Assembly (NCBI RefSeq): GCF_029784155.1
Contig: NC_073693.1
Coordinates: 224,021,094 to 224,085,093 of the forward strand
DNA length: 64,000 nt
Origin: Uranotaenia lowii
Lineage: Eukaryota > Arthropoda > Insecta > Diptera > Culicidae
Reading direction: 5' to 3'
This document shows positions 54,612-64,000 of the stretch, in pieces (positions within the stretch are counted from its first letter, which is position 1; each line of letters opens with the position of its first letter). The position numbers and the translations under genes are program-made. Below the pieces are notes generated by a model. It saw only the letters and a program-made list of their open reading frames with translations. It searched no databases and was not told where the DNA came from.

Positions 54612-55990
54612 GGGGCATGCCATTCCCTGGCGATTTTGAATCGCTTTTTGTGATAGGGTCTGTTTTTCCATACCATTTATTTTTCCAAAAATTTTTTGTA
54701 TAGGTCATGCCTCTTCATGCCGTATTTTACAAATATTACTACAGGGTCATGCCTTTCCATGCCATCTTTTACAAAAATTACTACAGAGTCATGCCTTTCC
54801 ATGCCATCTTTTACAAAAATTACTACAGGGTCATGCCTTTCCATGCCGTCTTTTACAAAAAAAATCTTAGGTCATGTTTTTCCCATGCCATCTTTTATTC
54901 AATTTTACTATAGGGCCATGCCATTCCCTTGCTATTTTAAATCACTTTTTGTGATAGGGTCTGCTTTTCCATATCATTTTTTTTTTTACAAAAATTGTTT
55001 AAAGGGTCATGCCTTTCCATGCCGTCTTTTACAAAAAATGCTACAGGGTCATGCCTTACCATGCCATCTTTTACTAAATTTACTACAGGGTCATGCCTTT
55101 CCATGCCGTCTTCTACAAAAAAAATCTTAGGTCATGTTTTTCCCATGCCATCTTTTATTCAATTTTACTATAGGGCCATGCCATTCCCTTGCTATTTTAA
55201 ATCACTTTTTGTCTTTTTTTTTGTCACTTATCCATATCATTTTTTTTTTACAAAAATTGTTTAAAGGGTCATGCCTTTCCATGCCGTCTTTTACAAAAAA
55301 TGCTACAGGGCCATGCCTTTCCATGCCATCTTTTACAAAATTTACTACAGGGTCATGCCTTTCCATGCCATCTTTTACTAAATTTACTACAGGGTCATGC
55401 CTTTCCATGCCGTCTTTTACAAAAAAAAATCTTAGGTCATGTTTTTCCCATGCCATCTTTTATTCAATTGTACTATAGGGCCATGCCATTCCCTTGCTAT
55501 TTTAAATCACTTTTTGTGATAGGGTCTGCTTTTTCATATCATTTTTTTTTACAAAAATTGTTTAAAGGGTCATGCCTTTCCATGCCGTCTTTTACAAAAA
55601 ATGCTACAGGGCCATGCCTTTCCATGCCATCTTTTACAAAATTTACTACAGGGTCATGCCTTTCCATGCCATCTTTTTTCAAAAATTACTACAGGGTCAT
55701 GCTTTGCCATGCCATCTTTTACAAAAATTACTACAGGGTCATGCCTTTCCATGCCGTCTTTTACAAAGAAATCTTAAGTCATGATTTTTCCATGCCATCT
55801 TTTATTCAATTTTACTATAGGGCCATGCCATTCCCTTGCTATTTTGAATCACTTTTTGTGATAGGGTCTGCTTTTACATACCATATTTTTATACCAAAAT
55901 TGTTTAAAGGGTCATGCTTTTCCATGCCATCTTTTATTAAAACATAATTGGGTCATGCTTTTCCATGCCTTTTTTTCCATGTTTATTTTG
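54612..55990. repeat. 42-bp satellite with higher-order organisation
   Basis: The basic unit GGGTCATGCCTTTCCATGCC + ATCTTTTACAAAAATTACTACA is 42 bp (starts at 54744, 54786, 54828 and so on). Blocks of two to five units alternate with a longer unit containing GGGCCATGCCATTCCCTTGC and CACTTTTTGTGATAGGGTCT at about 54612, 54911, 55170, 55487 and 55819, giving a higher-order period of about 260-340 bp. Because 42 is a multiple of three, long plus-strand ORFs run through it. Confidence 0.9.
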
Positions 55991-57420
55991 TACCTGTTTA
56001 TCATTCATAGTTATTTGTACTAAGAAATAGTGGGCCATGCTTAATCATGCCGTCTTGAAGCACATTAAACTTGGACATGCTTATTCCATGTCATCTCCGT
56101 CTAAAATTCCATTGGGAAATGCTTTTTCATGCCATATTTAGTCAATTTTCCAATTTCCAACTGGTTCACTCATCATCACATATCATTTACTGTATTATTT
56201 TGTTTTGTGTCCTTAATTATGTTCTTTTTGTTGGAAACAGATTTGGTCCATGATTATTTCATACTAAGTTTCATAACATTTCCTTTAAAGTTGGATTACT
56301 TCATACCAATATTATATTAATTTTCTTTAAATCCTTGAACCCTACTACATTATTATTATAATGATGATTATAATTATCCATACCATCGAACAAGATAGAA
56401 AACATTTACTCTCTAAAAAATCACTTACCACCCTATTTAAACTAATCGTCGTGCACGAAAGAGAATCATCACACTGTCATCGAATATGATTTGAGTCTGC
56501 CTTTAAATCTCCAGCTAAGACACTTCAAATTTACCTGCAACGCACTCTGGTGCCCTTTTTATGTACGTTGCTACATCATATTTAATACTGAAGATTATTT
56601 TCTAGACTCACAGGTGACGCTGCAAATTCAAATGTCAACAACACAACTAGACGGTTAGCTAGAATTGAAAAATTATTTGCCTTGTTGTCTCTCGTAATGA
56701 AATTAATGAACCTGTAACAGTAGACCTTTGCACGAATTAAAAGATACAGATAAATAAATAACATGTTTAAATTTGTCTTTTGGAAAAATAAAATCATCAA
56801 GAAATACACGCTTTCAAATCTCTCAAAATGGAATGAGTCATGATTTAAAATACGATTCCAACAACCCATTATTTTCTTACAGAAATCAAAATGGCTATTG
56901 GCAGCGTAATGTCAGTCTTACTTCTTTTATTTTAGATAGACTTAGATAAGAATAAAGCTGACAATAAATATCTTCATTAGCTATTTTTTGCCCCATTCAG
57001 TCGAGACACATTATGGATCAATAGCGCACTCTGATGGCGTTTCGAGTTGTATCACGACATCTGTATTTCAAACTGAGGAATTAAATATGGTTTTTAAATT
57101 TTAAGTATCGCGGCGCTACGATCTTAAATAAAGCAAAATGGCGAATACTAATATTCTATGAATGAAAATAAGACCACTAGGTACTTATTCGCATCTTCCC
57201 AATAATTTAGTGTATAATAACAAAAAATAGATTCGTCTTACCTTCTTTTAAACATGGATCCGAATCCGTTTCTTACCGCAAGCTGGGCTGCTCTTACCAT
57301 CGTGCTTCTCGCCTTGGACAAGGAAAATTTATACACAAAATTTCACCACCGCACAAATTCACAATTTTTTTTTAGAGGAATGTCACACCGGAAGATTGGT
57401 ACGTAGCACAATGTTCGGTA
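55991..57420. other. Non-repetitive interior of the LTR element
   Basis: AT-rich. Decayed CATGC repeats to about 56140, then no repeat and no recognisable ORF on either strand. Confidence 0.5.
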
Positions 57421-57433
57421 CCAACTGCGCCAT

Positions 57434-57813
57434 TGTGGTAACCGATACATTTTTTTCTTTCGCGTTCATTTGGTTTTTTTTAAGCGTTGCCAATAACCGC
57501 AACTACTTCTCCCAACTTAGTTTCGAGAATGACATGATTCAGCTCGGCATCAGTACACGCACGTTCGTTTTTCATTAATTCTATCTTCATATTTACACGT
57601 TTGCTGAAAATCACTTGATTTGTCATAAATTATTAATCGTTCGAAAGTTTTGCGTAAATTATAACTTCGTATTAATATATCTGAAAATGGTTGCTTAATT
57701 TTATTATACTTATAACCAAATATCAGTTTATAAATATACAATGAAGAATATAATCACCATTAGACATTAGACAATTTTATTGATTTCAACGGTTCCAACT
57801 CTAACCCACCACA
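57434..57813 (-). repeat. LTR copy (upstream LTR, uninterrupted)
   Basis: 380 bp, TGTGGTGGG...GGTTACCACA on the minus strand. Carries the empty site for the MITE seen in the other copy. Followed on the minus strand by the PBS-like TGGCGCAGTTGG. Confidence 0.8.
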
Positions 57814-58309
57814 GGTATCTTGTTTTTTCGCTTGAATAAAGTGTGCTTCGCAGAAAAGCATAACTCAAATACACCTGATACATTTTATAAAGAAACTTTA
57901 TTCTACATAATTGTGTACAACACTTTCAATATCTTAAAAATATTCAATTTGTTGAATTTGGTTCAGTCGTTTTCTAGATAGAGAATGTCAAATTTCGGCC
58001 TTTTGCGGGCTTCAATTTCTTCGCGGTCCTTACCCTCATCCGCATCAGATTTCATTACCCTACACTACAAGCTCAAATCGTTATAACTTTTGGCGTGTTC
58101 AACCGATCTAAACAAAACTTATATCAATAGAAACCTTGTAATGTCAGTAAAATATGTTTAGAACCTTGTAAATAGCTAAAGCTACTAATTTTCTCGTTAT
58201 TCAGCATGAAAGAAAAAAAAATCCGAAAAAAACATTCCTCAGGAAAACTGCTGTAGTTCATATATTACACGTCCAAAAAATTATTTACCTTATGCATATG
58301 AAAGCTGAA
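57814..58309. other. Interval between the LTR element and the next TIR element
   Basis: No ORF or repeat that I can support. Confidence 0.4.
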
Positions 58310-59488
58310 CTGCCCCTATTCGCATATGAGTCCCATGTGTAAAAATTGCAAACCGAGAAAAACGCTTGTAAAGTTTGAAACTTGTTTTCATAAAAACAAT
58401 CGTATAAATCATTTGTTGGCAAAACCTATCAATAATTCGGATAGAAAACACTTCAAAGAATACTTCTGTTTGCTTTTGTGCCAATACTAACTAATAATTA
58501 CGAAGAAATTTCAATAAAACCCTCATGTGACTCATATGCGAATATTCTTAACCCTCGAACAGAGATTATTCGCAAATGAGTCTCTGGTGCTAAAGTTATC
58601 GCCAAGCGGCAAGTACTTTTTTAACATATTTTTTCATTTGTTTACCATTCTTTTTTATGACAGAAGAAAGTTATCGAAAGATCTTGATTCCAAACTGATT
58701 TCAATCAAGGTTTATTCGCCAAGTGGGATGTGTTTTCCAGTGTTTTTTCCAAAACTTTGTTTTCATTCGTGTGAAGTTGCTGCGAATTTATCATACAACA
58801 TCATCATTTAATTCAATGTGTGTTACGGATACGTAGATAACACCGACCAAAAGTCTGCTGGATCTGGATTCAAGACAAAGAAGAAGATTTCTTCCGGGAA
58901 CATCTTCCTAGGTAATAAACGAAAACAGTGGTATTGATATTGTTGTGCATACAGAAAAAAGTATTGAATAAAGTTTGTTATTTTGTTGCCGGAACAACAC
59001 TTCAAGTACCACCCACCCGATCACACATTAGATCGTCGAAATTACCCACGAAAGAACCATCCTGACCGAAGACTGATCTATTGAGCGTCGTTCATCGGTA
59101 GATTTTTGTAGAAAAAATAATTTTGGTTACCAGTTACTTATTAATGTTTTTTGTGACTAAGAACCAAATTTCTTCGGAATCATTTCGCTACTATACGTTC
59201 AATTTTATGTAAATTAATTTTCTAAGCATTAAATTATTGATTTACTTCATTTTCTATCTATCCTTTCCTTCAATTGTAAGCTCTGGCGCTGAATTTTGGT
59301 CATGGGACTCATATGCGAATATTTTTCACATGGGACACATCAGGGGTCATATTTTTTTTCGAAATTTTGGGAACAAACTTTTAACAAAAACTTGTTTTAT
59401 AGGTAAATTGGAGAACAAAGAAGCGTTTTCCATCGATAACTCAAAAACGATGAAAATGCACATGGGACTCATATGCGAATAGGGGCAG
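58310..59488. mobile_element. 1.18 kb TIR element with repeated GACTCATATGCGAATA motif
   Basis: Perfect 30-bp inverted ends begin CTGCCCCTATTCGCATATGA. TGAA directly before 58310 and after 59488 is a candidate 4-bp target duplication. The terminal motif GACTCATATGCGAATA recurs inside at about 58530 and 59306, and a variant in ATTATTCGCAAATGAGTCTC at about 58564. No transposase ORF. Confidence 0.8.
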
Positions 59489-59504
59489 TGAAGTTAATGC
59501 CTAC

Positions 59505-60074
59505 TGTGGTGATGTATAGTTGGGGTTAACGGAAATGATGGATAATGATCCTAATTGGCTATTCTATTGAAGATGTGTACAAGTTATGCTGTTTCTGTAT
59601 GAAACCTAGTTGACAATAACTAACTGTTTTAAAACTTGTGGCGACGTAAACCATCTTACCCTCACATCATCATTTCATCACCATCATTCCATTCCATCAT
59701 TATTCACCGTCATTCATCATCATCAGCCAATCATCACTAACACTACAAACTAGTTCCCGAACATTCCATCAGTCAGTCCAGTCGAGAACCTTCTCGAAAC
59801 AAACACACGCAGGCAGCAATAACAATAACAACAGCCACGCAACTGACGCCAGCAGACAATAGCCGGCAAACCAACAATAGCAACAACAAACGATAGCACC
59901 GGCAAACAACCAATAGCGTTCTCGCATTCATACACTCACACACTCACAATCCATAGCTATAAATATCCGATCATTGTAAATAGTTATATAGTTAGTAATA
60001 AAGTGACCATTATATAGTGAACACGTCTAAGTTAATCCCGTGAAACCGAATCCCTCTTCGGGCGGAAACCCCCA
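59505..60074 (+). repeat. 5' LTR of the Ty3/gypsy-type element
   Basis: Probable LTR from TGTGGTGATGTATAGTTGGG to about CCCCCA. It contains TATAAATA (59958-59965), AATAAA (59997-60002) and CAACAATAACAACAGC-type repeats. The PBS starts six bases on. The 3' LTR is outside the window, so ends are estimated. Confidence 0.65.
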
Positions 60075-60079
60075 TAAAT

Positions 60080-60097
60080 TGGTGACCCCGACGTGAT
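60080..60097 (+). promoter_or_regulatory. Primer-binding site complementary to tRNA-Trp
   Basis: TGGTGACCCCGACGTGAT is the exact complement of the 3' end of animal tRNA-Trp (ATCACGTCGGGGTCACCA), where reverse transcription would start. Confidence 0.85.
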
Positions 60098-60205
60098 TAA
60101 AAGGAACCAACCGTGGCATCAGTAAACCAGTGCATCTAGTGGTGAAAAAAAAAAAAAAAACTCTCCTGAGGAACATCAGTGAATTTAGTAGTGAAAAAAA
60201 CCACC

Positions 60206-61060
60206 ATGGCCCAAGACGGTGCGAATAGTGAACATTCACTTGCAGCTGAACCAGCGCTGATTTCTAAAGTCAGCTATCCTACATTCGATCCAGACGACAT
60301 CGAAACTTGGTTCTTGTGTCTGGAAGCCGCATTTAGCGTGAATTGTGTCAGGAGCGACAGGAACAAGTTTCACACCGTGATTGTTGCTCTTGGGCCCCGC
60401 TGTAAATTTGTGCATACCACAATTGCACAATGCACCGAATCTACGAATAACGACAAATACGAAACACTGAAATCCGCCGTGATTTCGCATTTCCGCCTCT
60501 CTGATAACCAGCGACTAACGAGTTTGCTTTCCGGAATGATTTTAGGTGACCAGAAGCCGAGCGTTCTTCTTTCGGAAATGCGCCGCCTGGGTGGTGACGG
60601 GTGTTCGGACAACGTTCTTTCCAACTTGTGGCTCCGTGCACTGCCAGTCACAGTGCGTTCCATCATCGCAGCGATGCCAACCGCCTCATTGGACGAACAA
60701 GCGAAAGTGGCCGACAAGATTTTGGAAGTCCCGAGGAGTGATCCGCCAACCGTTCACTCCGTCGAACCGTCCGCATTGGAACAACGCATCGAGGCACTTT
60801 CTCGCCGTCTCGATCAGGTGCTTGGTGGAAAATCTCGCAGTCGTGAGCGGCCGACGTACCGAGATCAGACCCGATCTTCAAACCGTCGCTCACAAACGCC
60901 CTCCCGGTCAACAAGCTCCCGCCGATGGATATGTTGGTTCCACTACCGATATGGTGCCCAGGCTCAGAAGTGCGAGAAGCAGAGAGGAGACAACGCCAAC
61001 GTGCCGTGTATATTCTACGACGGCAAGTTGAATGTGTACACCCGGCCTGCAAAAAATTAA
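60206..61060 (+). CDS. Ty3/gypsy gag (284 aa)
   Basis: Structural capsid protein. I start at the ATG at 60206 in a strong context (CCACCATGG); in-frame codons upstream include no ATG. The N-terminal part has [20 protein letters not shown] and the middle [20 protein letters not shown], the gag pattern of Mag-like insect Ty3/gypsy elements. C-terminal: basic SR-rich linker and a divergent knuckle [17 protein letters not shown]...C. The stop codon directly follows a slippery heptamer. Confidence 0.9.
   Translation: MAQDGANSEHSLAAEPALISKVSYPTFDPDDIETWFLCLEAAFSVNCVRSDRNKFHTVIVALGPRCKFVHTTIAQCTESTNNDKYETLKSAVISHFRLSDNQRLTSLLSGMILGDQKPSVLLSEMRRLGGDGCSDNVLSNLWLRALPVTVRSIIAAMPTASLDEQAKVADKILEVPRSDPPTVHSVEPSALEQRIEALSRRLDQVLGGKSRSRERPTYRDQTRSSNRRSQTPSRSTSSRRWICWFHYRYGAQAQKCEKQRGDNANVPCIFYDGKLNVYTRPAKN
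61051..61057 (+). promoter_or_regulatory. -1 ribosomal frameshift site A AAA AAT
   Basis: In the gag frame the codons are GCA AAA AAT TAA, giving the heptamer A AAA AAT (X XXY YYZ) immediately before the stop. The pol frame is -1 relative to gag and open from here. A stimulatory structure downstream was not evaluated. Confidence 0.75.
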
Positions 61061-64000
61061 TTTCCGTGCAATCACCTGATTGCACGCAATCATCCGAAGC
61101 CTCCTTCGAACCAGCACAAGCCGATGTATCCAGCATCGAACTCAACAAGGACATCTTGCGCATCCACGTGCACGATCAGCAATCAGCACAACAGTTTCTA
61201 ATCGACACTGGTGCTGATATTTCCGTGCTACCACCGACACCACGAGAACAGCTTCATCCTTCACCGTCTCATCGTCTCTACGCAGCAAATGGCAGCCCCA
61301 TACAAACTTATGGCACCAAGCGGTTGCAATTGGACATCGGACTCCGCCGACCATTTGTGTGGATTTTCACTATCGCCGATGTGAAATCCCCGATCATTGG
61401 AGCTGATTTTTTGAAGCACTTTGATCTTCTAGTGGATCTGAAACGCAACAAGCTGATTGACAACCTCACCAACCTGCAAGTGAACAACATCAACGCTGCC
61501 TCCGAGCCAACGATAACCACATTTGATGTGAACTCGCCCTTCTCAGACATCCTGAAGGAATTCCAAGACATCACCATCCTGAACATGAACCATCACCCGA
61601 CCAAGTCGAACACCGTCCATCAGATCATTACGACAGGCCAACCAGTTTTTTGTCGCCCCCGTCGGTTGCAACCAGACAAGCTGAAGGAAGCCAAAGAGGA
61701 ATTCCGTTTCCTCATGGAGCAGGGAATATGCCAACCATCGAAAAGTTCCTGGGCCAGTCCTCTTCACATGGTACGGAAATCCAATGGCAAATGGAGACCG
61801 TGTGGTGACTATCGGAATCTCAACGCCATCACCGTTCCCGATCGTTACCCAGTGCCACATATACAGGACTTTTCCAACATCCTCTATGGGAAATGCATTT
61901 TCTCATGCATTGATCTGCAACGTGCCTACCATCAAATTCCTGTAGCACCGGAAGATGTACCAAAGACCGCAATTACGACGCCGTTTGGCCTTTTCGAGTT
62001 CAAATACATGACGTTTGGCCTACGAAACGCCGGTCAAACTCTCCAGCGTCATTTGCACGACATCCTCGGAGATCTGAACTACGTATTCCCGTATGTGGAT
62101 GATTTGTGCATAGCATCCACCACCGAAGACGAACACAAGCTGCACCTGCGCACCGTCTTCCAGCGACTCCGGGAAAATGGTCTCATTATCAACCCAAGCA
62201 AGTGCCAAATTGGACAACCGGTCGTCGAATTTCTCGGTCATTTGATCACCAAAGATGGCATCAAACCCAGTCCAAAAAAGGTTGATGCTGTCTTGAATTT
62301 CCCACGTCCGACCGTAGCCAAACAGCTCAAGCGATTTCTTGGCACTATCAATTTTTATCGACGTTTCATCCCCCACGCCGCCGTCGATCAACAGATCTTA
62401 CAATCGATGATCTGCGGAAACATAAGGAACGACAACACCGTTTTGCAGTGGAGCGAAACAACCAACCAAGCATTCGAAAAATGCAAACAGGACCTAGCCA
62501 ATGCCGTCCTTCTAGCACATCCTGCACCTGAAGCAAAACTAGCCCTGGAAGTGGATGCCTCTGGCACAGCTATTGGGGCAGTTCTTCATCAAATCACCGA
62601 AAATGGTCGACAACCATTAGGATTTTTCTCCAGGAAATTGAGTGACAGCAAAAGGAAAGCTAGCACGTATGACCGAGAGCTATTCGCAATCTACGAAGCG
62701 ATAAAGTATTTCAAAGACATGCTCATCGCTCGTGATTTCTGCGTGTACACAGATCACAAGCCTCTCACCACAGCTTTCCATCAGCGCCCGGAACGAGCTA
62801 GTCCAACTCAACAACGACACCTCAGCTTCATCAGCGAATACACAACAGACATTCGACATGTCCCCGGTGAAGCAAACAAAGTTGCTGACATGTTGAGCCG
62901 TATCGAGTCAATCACCAACGATGCAATCGATTTCGATCGTATGGCCCTCGAGCAGAAAACTGATCCCGAGCTGAAGCTGTATCTGGAAAATCCTCCACCC
63001 AGCACTACGATCAAGCTGAAAGCGCTCAAGTCCACGTTCTCGTCTGCGCCTATCTATTGCGACGTGTCAACTGATGCCATCCGTCCATTCGTGCCGAAGC
63101 AGTTTCGCGATGCGATCATGAGAAAATTCCACAACGTTTCACATCCTGGAATTCGTGCGACAACTCGTCTTATCTCTGATCGTTTCGTATGGCCTTCACT
63201 GCGTCGAGACTGCAAGAATTTCGCCACCAACTGCATTCCATGTCAACGAGCGAAAGTTCACCGACACAACAAAGCACCGATCGTGCAAATCTCCACGCCG
63301 AACGAAAGATTTGCCCACATCCACATGGACATCATTGGACCATTACCGCCATCAGAAGGGTACGTATATTGCTTAACGCTCATTGATAAATTTACTCGTT
63401 GGCCAGAAATAATTCCCATCCCTAACATGACGGCACACACGATCGCCCGAGCCTTTGTCGCTGGCTGGATTGCACGATTCGGCGTCCCCGTTAATGTCAC
63501 TACGGATCTTGGTCGTCAATTCGAATCCGAGCTGTTTCGTGAATTAACGAAGCTGTTGGGCATCACTCACCTGAGGACGACACCGTACCACCCGCAAGCT
63601 AACGGACAGATTGAGCGAACACACCGCCAGCTCAAAGCCGCCATTATGTGTCATCAGAATCCCCGCTGGACTGAATCCTTGCCCATTGTCCTTCTCGGCA
63701 TGCGGACATCGCTGAAGGAAAATATCGAAGCATCGAGCGCTGAGCTTACTTATGGCACAACTCTTCGTCTTCCAGGAGAATTTTTCGCATCAAGCTCAAG
63801 CAAGTCGCCTTCCGCCGAATATCTTGTTGACTTGAAAGCAGCTATGGCAAAATTGCGACCAACGCCAACAAGCAATCATTCGAAACAAGCGACCTTCATT
63901 CAAAAGGAATTGGCCACATGTACCCACGTATTTGTCCGAGTTAGAGCAATCAAACCGCCACTAACACCGCCTTACGATGGACCATTCAAAGTGTTGCGCC
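61051..64000 (+). CDS. Ty3/gypsy pol: protease-RT-RNase H-integrase (open to window end)
   Basis: Expressed as a gag-pol fusion by -1 shifting. It is open for 983 codons with no break. Protease: [13 protein letters not shown] (about residue 50). [52 protein letters not shown] and the catalytic YVDD near residue 348. RNase [25 protein letters not shown] and VYTDHKPL. Integrase: HHCC finger ([14 protein letters not shown]...CIPCQRAK), then the core acidic triad in [21 protein letters not shown] and [15 protein letters not shown], and a GPY/F-type YDGPFKVL at the edge. Element is cut by the window end. Confidence 0.95.

Larger units (their letters stand above)
50069..57813 (-). mobile_element. 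LTR retrotransposon lacking visible gag/pol, satellite-filled interior
   Basis: Two direct ~380-bp repeats, beginning TGTGGTGGGTTAGAG and ending GGTTACCACA on the minus strand, lie at 57813-57434 and 51230-50069 (the latter enlarged by a MITE). Just inside the upstream copy is TGGCGCAGTTGG (57432-57421), placed like a primer-binding site. Just before the downstream copy is AGAGAAGGAAGCGAA (51245-51231), placed like a polypurine tract. Flanks GGTAC (50063-50067) and GGTAT (57814-57818) may be a decayed target duplication. The 6.2 kb interior has satellites and a TIR element but no recognisable protein. Treat as a non-autonomous element; alternative: two independent solo LTRs around an old satellite array. 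Confidence 0.55.

Noticed and set aside
54696..55947. Long ORFs in the 42-bp satellite as a repeat protein gene
   Set aside because: Frames stay open only because the unit is 42 bp. No start context, signal or flanking gene structure; kept as a finding to test, not a CDS.
54612..55990. CRISPR-like array
   Set aside because: Regular repeats, but no unique spacers (units are contiguous) and the context is eukaryotic.

Overview
The window looks like draft genomic DNA from an insect, most likely a culicine mosquito. This is inferred from small GT-AG introns, two chemosensory ionotropic receptor (IR) genes, a classic odorant-binding protein gene, and a very high load of Jockey, CR1, I/LOA and Ty3/gypsy retrotransposons and MITEs. 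No prokaryotic feature is present. One fixed-size gap (500 N, 45221-45720) shows this is a scaffold.

Host genes are few. (1) An IR gene on the minus strand runs off the left edge: exons at 8655-8536, 8477-7462 and 235-1. A 7.2 kb intron between the last two is packed with RTE-like, RNase H-bearing non-LTR, mariner, PIF/Harbinger-like and hAT-like debris. (2) A second IR lies head-to-tail with it (15248-12866) with four exons, complete except for the extreme N-terminus. (3) A two-exon odorant-binding protein gene (43169-43681, +) converges on (4) the C-terminal exons of the mitochondrial ubiquinone-biosynthesis kinase/ATPase COQ8 (45220-43846, -), which is cut off by the gap.

The rest is mobile DNA in layers. 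From 9235 to 20275 there are two copies of a TA-flanked element with tRNA-like modules. One copy carries a 1.82 kb near-perfect palindrome with an 8-bp target duplication. At 20582-25078 sits an apparently full-length, ORF-intact Jockey-clade element with a 15-bp target duplication. At 29823-38529 is a multi-exon CACTA/EnSpm-type (tnp2-like) transposase gene. It is split by a 6 kb insertion that itself contains a 5'-truncated CR1-group element, and it is transcribed divergently from a BEN-domain-like gene (38843-40749). The two look like one two-gene transposon. After the gap comes a partial I/LOA-like element (45721-49274).

From 50069 to 57813 the layout fits one minus-strand LTR retrotransposon. 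It has two near-identical ~380-bp LTRs, a PBS-like TGGCGCAGTTGG and a purine tract at the right places. Its interior shows no gag or pol and is largely two satellite arrays (147-bp and 42-bp units) plus a diverged third LTR-like copy. A hAT-like MITE sits in one LTR, and the other LTR preserves the empty site. A 1.18 kb TIR element follows (58310-59488), then a Ty3/gypsy-type retrotransposon with 5' LTR, tRNA-Trp PBS, gag, a -1 slippery heptamer abutting the gag stop, and an open pol reaching the window end.

Three reading frames (BEN gene, COQ8, I/LOA ORF1) are each broken by what looks like one missing A in an A-run, so sequencing or assembly error should be considered before calling them pseudogenes.
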